Source: Haliclystus octoradiatus
Taxonomy: Eukaryota > Cnidaria > Staurozoa > Stauromedusae > Haliclystidae
Assembly (NCBI GenBank): GCA_916610825.1
Contig: OU744447.1
Coordinates: 36,573,024-36,637,023, forward strand
Reading direction: 5' to 3'
DNA: 64,000 nucleotides
The translations under genes were made by a program, and so were the position numbers. The notes beneath the pieces were generated by a model. The model was not told where the DNA came from. It saw only the letters and a program-made list of their open reading frames with translations, and made no database searches. Every line of letters begins with the position of its first letter. The first letter of the stretch is position 1. Positions 62,201 to 64,000 of the stretch are shown one piece after another.

Positions 62201-63981
62201 CCTTCTCTCGATGATGATGATTTATTACCAACTTGCCCCTCATCAATGGTTTGACTCATCATAATGTAAACGTTATTTGAGAGACTCGATTTGTCACTGT
62301 GATCTACAAATGCTTTACTTGTTAATTGTAGTTTTTAATACCTTGATTTCTCAAGGTCTTTAAACGTTTTGCAAAACCAGATTCGTCTCCATTGTTATTA
62401 GGTTGTCGATCATTCACCCATTGTGGTAATTCAACCTCTTTTTTTTCAGGGACTTGAGGCTTCGTTTTCTTTGTTGATGTGGATTTCCCCAATTTGATAA
62501 AATCGACATTTCGACGTTTCAATTCTTTATCACTGTTGGCTTGTGTAACAGATCCGCTAATATGACGAGGCTTGTGAGATTTTCTCTTGTTGTGTTTTGA
62601 AGGCTGAATCACCTCAATGATTGAAATATCATCATCATCCATCTTGTCTGGAACAATTGGCTGACTATTTACTGCAGTTGGTTTATTCATCAGCGAATCA
62701 AGCGTTTCATATTCTGATGCAGTAAATGGTGTGGCAGTGAATTCCAAATCATCCATTGAAGCCATTATGCAAAAAAACAACTCAACTGCTATACCGTATG
62801 TCAAATTGTAATGAAATGAAACGATTTTCAAACGAGGCTTTTATAACCCTGGATGATTGACATGTTGTCAATCAATCGTTGCGCTTTTGGTAATCGGATT
62901 AATGGATCGTTGCGCTAAAACCGGATCGTTGCGCTAAAACCGGATCGTTGCGCTAAATCGGATCGTTGCGCAAATACCGGAGTGGTTGACCGGATCGTTG
63001 CGCAAATACCGGAGTGGTTGACCGGATCGTTGCGCAAATCGTTGCGCTTTTTACCGGAGTTCCGGATCCTTTGATGTCATTGTCTGGCCCGAAACCCGTC
63101 AAATACATCTACTGATATCTTAGCAAAAGTACTAAACGCTAATTAAGTTTTAATCTGATTAAGTAACATTTTACGTAAATGTTATTCTCAATAAATTGTG
63201 ATGATCACACCCTAATAAAATGAAGTGTCTATAAAACAGGAAATTCTCAACGAATTAAGATGAAACTACTTGCGATCGATAGCTTAGTGACAGTACTAAA
63301 TGCTGATTGAGTTTTAAATTGAGTATGTAACGTTTTACCTCAATGTTTTTCTCAATAAATTGTGGTGACCACACCCACCCTAATAAAATGAATTGTCTAT
63401 AAAACTGGCAATTCTCATCGAATTAAGATTAACTTAAATAGTGCTACATCCGGGTAACATTGACAACGCCTTGTTATGCTTATTTACTAATATCTTGATA
63501 TCTTGATAACAGTTATAGTTTTCTCTAAACTTTGTTCTCTACGCAAGGGTACTAAATCCAATTAACCATAGTCGGTATTTCTTGTAGTCATTTTCACAGG
63601 TGGGGGGGGGGCAACTTTACGATGAAATCTTTAAATCTTGATGTCCTCAACTACGGGATTGGTACCAATTTTATTCAACAGTACCAAATAGTGCCAAAAT
63701 AGCACTAAAATTCTAAATGGTTTTCATGAGGATCAGTGTTGGTTGGGGGCAACTTGACACACGTGGTGCAAATTGAACCAGCCAAGACAGCTTCATGTTA
63801 CAAGGTTGATCATCAAAATTAATTGGTTAGTCTTTTTTTTAATTTTATACCTGCGTAACAAAGTGATATTGTGCCTGGTCACATGGTCGTTGTACATAGT
63901 CATACATTTGTAATTTTAATTTACCTTCAAATCTCTATGGATCAACTTCTCATTGTGAATATATTCAACAGCCGAAACAAT
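38266..63981 (-). CDS. eIF2alpha kinase family (PKR/PERK-like) kinase domain, five exons, partial
   Basis: Exons in transcript order: 63981-63925 ([13 protein letters not shown]), 47645-47558 ([19 protein letters not shown]), 46331-46267 ([14 protein letters not shown]), 40223-40122 ([19 protein letters not shown]), 38346-38266 ([17 protein letters not shown]). All splice borders are GT/AG and phases run 0, 0-1, 1-0, 0, 0. Together they give catalytic loop HRDLKPAN, DFG, a short activation segment, SPEQ (APE-like), and alphaF to alpha[26 protein letters not shown] and TDTER are hallmarks of the EIF2AK group, which phosphorylates eIF2alpha to lower translation under stress or viral RNA. The N-lobe lies beyond 64 kb and the final C-lobe helix was not found. 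The regulatory domain is unseen, so PKR versus PERK is open. The 16.3-kb second intron hosts a Polinton. Confidence 0.87.
38670..39100. repeat. Dispersed repeat of about 440 bp, copy 2
   Basis: Aligns with 20450-20900: aagttcgctgttagcgcgctcc, gcgttatacgagcgagcta, gagccgtgaaagtctccgt, gtatctggcca, tacaaaatgctagactttgc. It lies in the kinase intron between the fourth and fifth exons. Confidence 0.65.
40224..42375. other. Kinase intron, nothing recognised
   Basis: AT-rich intronic DNA between kinase exons 46331-46267 and 40223-40122. Several short frames lack protein-like features and splice context. Confidence 0.4.
42376..42811 (+). pseudogene. Tyrosine-recombinase fragment (core-binding region), Crypton/DIRS-type
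   Basis: Frame 42476-42811 reads [15 protein letters not shown]..., then [39 protein letters not shown], the helical core-binding domain that precedes the catalytic part in tyrosine recombinases of animal retro- and DNA transposons. The catalytic Arg-His-Arg-Tyr part is absent, as the sequence changes to a Ty3 remnant just right of it. Frame slips occur near 42476 and 42560. Confidence 0.6.
42830..45130 (-). pseudogene. Ty3/gypsy retrotransposon remnant (gag zinc knuckles, RT, RNase H, integrase)
   Basis: On the minus strand, from right to left: CCHC knuckles ([10 protein letters not shown] and [14 protein letters not shown], about 45115-45005); RT pieces ([37 protein letters not shown], about 44820-44640); an RNase H tail (about 43970); a pre-integrase region (HAGHQS, about 43600); and an integrase core ([31 protein letters not shown], about 43340-43111). 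The order is that of Ty3 elements. Stops and frame changes throughout, no protease recognised, and LTRs not found. Confidence 0.8.
45131..46266. other. Kinase intron, no recognised feature
   Basis: The plus-strand frame 45470-45742 (90 codons) has no motif I know and is probably chance or a decayed transposon. Confidence 0.35.
46532..47013 (+). repeat. Left arm of a roughly 0.5-kb inverted repeat flanking a kinase exon
   Basis: From aattcgacttgttttagatt to cagtttcgacttaaat this is the reverse complement of 47745-48257, at an estimated 85% or so by eye. Shared landmarks include tttaaaacaaaacagt, aactttagctgactagcgaa and gcgttcactatgagaaaata. Non-coding; probably one transposon copy. Confidence 0.8.
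47745..48257 (-). repeat. Right arm of the 0.5-kb inverted repeat
   Basis: Reverse complement of 46532-47013. The 731-bp spacer between arms contains kinase exon 47645-47558 ([14 protein letters not shown]). Two separate insertions in opposite orientation are the simplest origin. Confidence 0.8.
48601..48614. repeat. Poly(C) tract
   Basis: An uninterrupted run of about 14 C followed by taccatcatgaaatcgaa. A similar poly(C)-caccatcatgaaattgata block recurs at about 48759-48790, so a roughly 170-bp unit seems duplicated here. Confidence 0.7.
48905..50640 (+). pseudogene. DIRS-type retrotransposon remnant (RT end, RNase H, tyrosine recombinase)
   Basis: The plus strand reads [20 protein letters not shown] (end of RT), EVFTDAAG and [18 protein letters not shown] (RNase H), and from about 50200 a tyrosine recombinase: [51 protein letters not shown]. 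The catalytic His of the H-x-x-R box, the Arg/Gly-Trp pair (GRWKSD) and the Tyr region are visible. The residues after GHSF that should carry the conserved Arg are deleted, and several frame changes and stops occur before 50200. Terminal repeats not seen. It abuts the truncated Polinton capsid gene. Confidence 0.85.
50788..51330 (-). pseudogene. MCP: Polinton major capsid protein, 5' part only
   Basis: ATG at 51330, 180 codons to a stop at 50788. The usual Polinton capsid protein is several hundred residues, so only the N-terminal third or less remains. Visible: a start rich in Ser/Glu, then [20 protein letters not shown] (first jelly-roll strands) and [20 protein letters not shown], typical of the double-jelly-roll capsid proteins of Polintons. 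Match to the expected family fades after about [13 protein letters not shown], just before a 16-base word shared with the DIRS remnant. It starts 6 bases after the upstream gene's stop, in the same transcription direction. The rest of the gene is not found elsewhere in the window. Confidence 0.8.
51337..51720 (-). CDS. Small glycine-rich/basic Polinton protein (adenovirus pVI/pX-like position)
   Basis: ATG at 51720, 128 codons. The N terminus has [20 protein letters not shown], then [19 protein letters not shown], an amphipathic segment, and a basic tail ([16 protein letters not shown]). Proteins with this GLGxLF..P..KG...VGK.AL.TG pattern recur in Polintons between the minor and major capsid genes and may be virion-internal, DNA- or membrane-interacting proteins. 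That role is inferred from position and composition. It starts 2 bases past the penton stop and ends 6 bases before the capsid ATG. Confidence 0.7.
   Translation of the reverse strand: MRTHFAAYPIRQRGGFGLGNLFKGVVSSLTPMLKKGVTSVGKRALATGSNVLKDYGNGVAFKTALKKRGKEGLHTMLDDVITYPSRRLKRDDSGITKASRGVISKQIGRGRVGKKPIRKRQSKDIFS
51723..52541 (-). CDS. Polinton minor capsid (penton-like single jelly-roll) protein
   Basis: 272 codons from ATG 52541. The start has [20 protein letters not shown] followed by [18 protein letters not shown], the signature of the Polinton penton/minor capsid family. Later parts include [15 protein letters not shown] and [13 protein letters not shown], and the C terminus ends in strand-like [15 protein letters not shown]. 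It would form the vertex capsomer of a predicted virion. The ATG overlaps the integrase stop (ATGA), showing compact, virus-like packing; the next gene starts 2 bases after its stop. The frame is intact. Confidence 0.83.
   Translation of the reverse strand: MMNESSLHVVLTSSSSLDLHPDNTASNFQVKLPSPLNLQMGHWQCAVTEISFRQSWYNVRSMKNAIILKSAKHVYPIHLEPGYYASINELITALQKTALVQKTTVGDVSSMPAFEMEYSKPSGKVWVNVPVQCSLHFGNSDIGAIMGFPVDKVIHHQTAHSNPMEGRHQENNTSTILASPQRRFQAIHVHSDIVKHQHVGDLTAPLLRVVPLNGQHGDFYHMQFPILQFKPVSQDHVHTIGIYLTTSFNEKLAFLDGQCSVQLLFRRTPVRY
52538..53629 (-). CDS. INT: Polinton retroviral-type integrase with C-terminal chromodomain
   Basis: ATG at 53629 ([10 protein letters not shown]), 363 residues, intact. 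After an N-terminal helical region, the RNase H-fold core shows Asp85 (RSLDLVFLP), Asp146 ([10 protein letters not shown]) and Glu180 ([10 protein letters not shown]), the DD34E triad, followed by [12 protein letters not shown]. An SH3-like part ([14 protein letters not shown]) and a chromodomain (RVERVLKKK..., [18 protein letters not shown]) complete it. The integrase joins the element's ends to host DNA; the chromodomain may steer it to certain histone marks, as in chromoviral Ty3 elements. An in-frame extension upstream of the ATG has no other ATG and overlaps the small frame at 53643-53822. Confidence 0.9.
   Translation of the reverse strand: MTRNDRTELDKTLKSLYYSLDSPVSFSGLQPLYSKVKQQLPDVKRSEVQEWLKEQLTYTRHRPARINFKTRQVLVHGIDQQRSLDLVFLPKLAKVNRNYKYLLTCIDSLSKFLFLIPLKTKTGAELTKAFKTILQSGRQPKTIQVDKGTEFYNRTFQRLLAEKNIKMFSTNSERKATIVERVNRTLKKIMFAYFTYKNTRTYIDVLPQLVSRYNRGYHRSIKMRPIDVNVGTQGLAWMNMYDTGKKQKTAKPKHNVGDTVRISHNRTVFMKGYLARWTEEIFKVKNVLKGKVTVYRLEDLQNEPITGTFYEEELQSVSESETTRVERVLKKKRINNILHYFVRWSGYSSSFDSWVPASDVITT
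53643..53822 (-). CDS. Small hypothetical Polinton frame (59 aa)
   Basis: ATG at 53822 ([20 protein letters not shown]), ending just before the integrase ATG and overlapping only its non-ATG upstream extension. No motif recognised. It fits the gap in an otherwise tight gene array, but may be a chance frame or leftover. Confidence 0.35.
   Translation of the reverse strand: MSFNLDAKDIFKRVRCVLICGSSEVDFTKTEVDGPPAETDALQRTDSIASQSVTGETSV
53900..54588 (-). pseudogene. Conserved Polinton protein of unknown function, one frameshift near the start
   Basis: The most likely start is ATG 54588 ([18 protein letters not shown]). A single frame change around 54495-54540 leads into the long frame that ends at 53900. 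The main part has a Ser/Gln linker, then [40 protein letters not shown] and [17 protein letters not shown], a pattern I recall from Polintons: a small globular domain with a helix-strand-helix feel, followed by a basic tail. Function is not known to me. It could be a sequencing error rather than a real break. Confidence 0.65.
54612..54926 (-). CDS. Small basic conserved Polinton protein (104 aa) next to the ATPase
   Basis: ATG at 54926. [20 protein letters not shown], then [20 protein letters not shown], a lysine/arginine-rich middle ([17 protein letters not shown]) and a C terminus with [20 protein letters not shown] helical domain with this AkpdLI..ICdi..NVLKG.vp core recurs in Polintons and related elements and has the size of a small DNA-binding or virion core protein. 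Function unproven. It lies 87 bases downstream of the ATPase, same strand. Confidence 0.7.
   Translation of the reverse strand: MTNRLKRNLPLLKALKDCKCSDQANILKTAKPDLIHSICDIVVNVLKGRVPISAKLKRKLASKKTVLRKMIQPKRTVKSRRAILVNQRGGGIGSEIGDLLASIF
55013..55693 (-). CDS. ATPase: A32-like (FtsK/HerA superfamily) genome-packaging ATPase
   Basis: 226 residues from ATG 55693, intact. Walker A at 18-26 (GGTGSGKST), Walker B at about 88-94 (TIIIFDD), and a downstream [12 protein letters not shown] segment with the sensor Asn/Gln typical of the Polinton/poxvirus A32 group. A second half ([25 protein letters not shown]) completes the fold. It would pump DNA into capsids using ATP. It is the first gene of the leftward array and faces the polymerase across a 278-bp shared promoter region. 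Intactness contrasts with the broken polymerase. Confidence 0.9.
   Translation of the reverse strand: MEQISTQLIHPFTAIVSGGTGSGKSTFILRLLSYMDEMISPTIQQVIWCYSKHQVDVAAKLKALKVPVQYIEGIPDDLGALTTVETNTIIIFDDFMDKSNNETIAASFFKGRHDNNSVIFNTQNLFHKDQRTISLNANYMIVFKNVRDMSQISHLSKQLKPSNVRFIQTAYVDAVQLPYSYLFIDLKPTTPEDHRYRARILPDETPQYIYLPQTQKGVKRGKVEQF
55694..55971. promoter_or_regulatory. Divergent promoter region with repeated CTTGCCC words
   Basis: 278 bp between the ATPase ATG (-) and the polymerase ATG (+). TATAAATG at 55896 lies about 70 bp before the polymerase start. A TATAATA-like word lies on the minus strand near 55750. Between them CTTGCCC occurs four times (about 55770-55850), some with CAGGCATGCC or CAGACATGCC next to it, suggesting factor-binding sites. 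Confidence 0.5.
55972..61158 (+). pseudogene. POLB: Protein-primed DNA polymerase B (Polinton) with zinc-finger N terminus, spliced and broken
   Basis: Exons 55972-56367, 56517-56597, 56832-56966 and from 57049 join in phase 0 with GT/AG borders. Fingers: [21 protein letters not shown].., CEKCDMWF.., CQNCFKSF... Then [10 protein letters not shown]; a polymerase exonuclease start ([10 protein letters not shown]); an endonuclease VII-like Cys/His insert ([19 protein letters not shown]); [20 protein letters not shown]; the protein-primed specific region ([34 protein letters not shown]); [22 protein letters not shown]; and [11 protein letters not shown] (palm). Breaks: frameshifts near 57765, 57950, 59998, 60330 and 60500; a TGA at about 60295 where Trp is usual; and a gap between YLD and NLYGW (59771-59870) that looks like an intron but in the wrong phase. 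Encoded enzyme is probably inactive, unless some indels are assembly errors. Confidence 0.88.
56640..56815. repeat. T/A low-complexity tract inside a polymerase intron
   Basis: Runs of ttttttatttt/aattttt fill most of the second intron (56598-56831) of the Polinton polymerase gene. Confidence 0.8.
61159..61608. terminator. Convergent 3' region between polymerase (+) and the 217-aa gene (-)
   Basis: AT-rich, with AATAAA-type words on both strands (for example taataaa near 61490 and ttttatt near 61340), suitable as shared polyadenylation signals. No frame of interest. Confidence 0.45.
61609..62262 (-). CDS. Polinton-associated hypothetical protein with a Cys/His cluster (217 aa)
   Basis: ATG at 62262. 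A helical N-terminal half ([20 protein letters not shown], coiled-coil-like) and a C-terminal half with [15 protein letters not shown], then GHEICAF and [16 protein letters not shown], a CxxC...H..C arrangement that could bind zinc. Similar CxGC..H..C proteins sit near Polinton ends in other animals as I recall, without known function. Intact, 59 bases downstream of the next gene on the same strand. Confidence 0.62.
   Translation of the reverse strand: MMSQTIDEGQVGNKSSSSREGCGHIIINAENLEEMIKVLQGMKKSYSTYKKKLLDMKVADSDFSYPARSVIHHPVNSFRNGHKPITTDADGDSSEITVLTRQLRQIIPAFVDQMAPKVLDCLKSICMGCRDEEQNIMGHEICAFSTADECIRLCFDDVIKQVDIAEAHNKAFRHISRVKSMWPSFTMEHLLSNSLWVNELKERLTDAYAQSNEFTDP
62322..62765 (-). CDS. Polinton-associated hypothetical basic/disordered protein (147 aa)
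   Basis: ATG at 62765 ([14 protein letters not shown]); the frame is open further upstream but without an ATG. An acidic start, then a lysine-rich stretch ([25 protein letters not shown]) that could be a nuclear signal, and a tail [17 protein letters not shown]. It looks mostly disordered; no family recognised. A TATAAAAG word on the minus strand (62845-62838) lies about 75 bp upstream of the ATG and supports the start. It probably leads a two-gene unit with the 217-aa gene. Confidence 0.6.
   Translation of the reverse strand: MASMDDLEFTATPFTASEYETLDSLMNKPTAVNSQPIVPDKMDDDDISIIEVIQPSKHNKRKSHKPRHISGSVTQANSDKELKRRNVDFIKLGKSTSTKKTKPQVPEKKEVELPQWVNDRQPNNNGDESGFAKRLKTLRNQGIKNYN
62838..62845 (-). 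promoter_or_regulatory. TATA box of the right-end Polinton genes
   Basis: TATAAAAG on the minus strand, about 75 bp before the ATG at 62765 and next to the repeat-rich terminus. Confidence 0.5.
62873..63060. repeat. Terminal repeats of the Polinton right end: eight CGTTGCGC words
   Basis: The unit ggatcgttgcgctaaaacc (19 bp) is repeated head to tail, then a longer 32-bp variant ggatcgttgcgcaaataccg + gagtggttgacc occurs twice. CGTTGCGC appears near 62876, 62908, 62927, 62946, 62963, 62995, 63027 and 63039. Such arrays occur in Polinton terminal inverted repeats; the partner at the left end is missing. Confidence 0.75.
63130..63434. repeat. Two-copy tandem repeat of about 163 bp
   Basis: 63130-63267 and 63293-63434 share tactaaa.gct.att.agtttta, ttctcaataaattgtg.tga.cacac, taataaaatgaa.tgtctataaaac and gaattaagat. 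Just right of the Polinton end, in the kinase intron. Confidence 0.75.
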
Positions 63982-64000
63982 CTACAAAAAACAGAACAAG

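Larger units (their letters stand above)
50788..63075. mobile_element. Polinton/Maverick element, left end missing, in a kinase intron
   Basis: A self-synthesising DNA transposon with virus-like genes: protein-primed DNA polymerase B (+), packaging ATPase, integrase with chromodomain, penton-like minor capsid, and the major capsid 5' end (all -), plus small conserved genes. No adenain-like protease gene was found. Neither it nor the rest of the major capsid gene nor the left terminal repeat is present, consistent with truncation at about 50.8 kb. The right end is taken near 63075, after the GGATCGTTGCGC repeats; the exact end and the 6-bp target duplication cannot be fixed with one end missing. 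Confidence 0.88.

Noticed and set aside
1-64000. CRISPR arrays, operons with ribosome-binding sites, tRNA or rRNA genes
   Set aside because: The window is spliced eukaryotic DNA. The only tRNA-like sequences are SINE heads, and none of the tandem repeats has spacer-repeat structure.

Overview
This is AT-rich eukaryotic (metazoan) DNA. Coding sequence is cut into short exons with canonical GT..AG borders, long repeat-filled introns and many degenerate transposons. Two clear orthologues (Churchill, STYXL1), a MANEC/EGF membrane protein and an eIF2alpha-kinase gene point to an animal. The load of Polinton, DIRS, Ty3, LINE and SINE sequence and the frequent TAGGCCT words suggest an aquatic invertebrate, perhaps a deuterostome, but I cannot name the species.

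Host genes. 1-417 (-) is the open start of a single-pass membrane protein running off the left edge. 2371-5491 (-) is a complete two-exon CHURC1 (112 aa). 6101-7261 (+) is a STYXL1-like rhodanese + dual-specificity-phosphatase protein with an intact active-site cysteine. 10344-21050 (-) is a nine-exon gene whose exon phases all agree (449 aa): signal peptide, two eight-cysteine MANEC/MANSC domains, three EGF domains, one transmembrane helix and a short tail. 27571-29206 (-) holds the last exons of a death-domain protein. 38266-63981 (-) holds five in-phase exons of the kinase domain of an eIF2alpha kinase (PKR/PERK-like).

Mobile DNA. The large kinase intron (47646-63924) carries a Polinton/Maverick at about 50.79-63.07 kb. 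It has a tight minus-strand array (packaging ATPase, two small conserved proteins, integrase with chromodomain, penton-like minor capsid, a glycine-rich small protein, 5' end of the major capsid gene). A divergent plus-strand protein-primed DNA polymerase B has a zinc-finger N terminus split over four exons. Two further minus-strand genes and a repeat-rich right end follow. The left end is missing: the capsid gene stops where a decayed DIRS-type retrotransposon (48.9-50.64 kb) meets it. The polymerase carries several breaks, while the other Polinton genes are mostly open.

Other elements are a CR1/L2-like LINE (33.54-36.98 kb), an older LINE fragment with a nested tRNA-SINE (23.74-24.61 kb), a Ty3 remnant (42.83-45.13 kb), a second tyrosine-recombinase fragment (42.38-42.81 kb), a 2.8-kb TTAA-flanked inverted-repeat element (30.72-33.54 kb), several MITEs, two SINE families and several minisatellites. 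A roughly 0.5-kb inverted repeat brackets one kinase exon.
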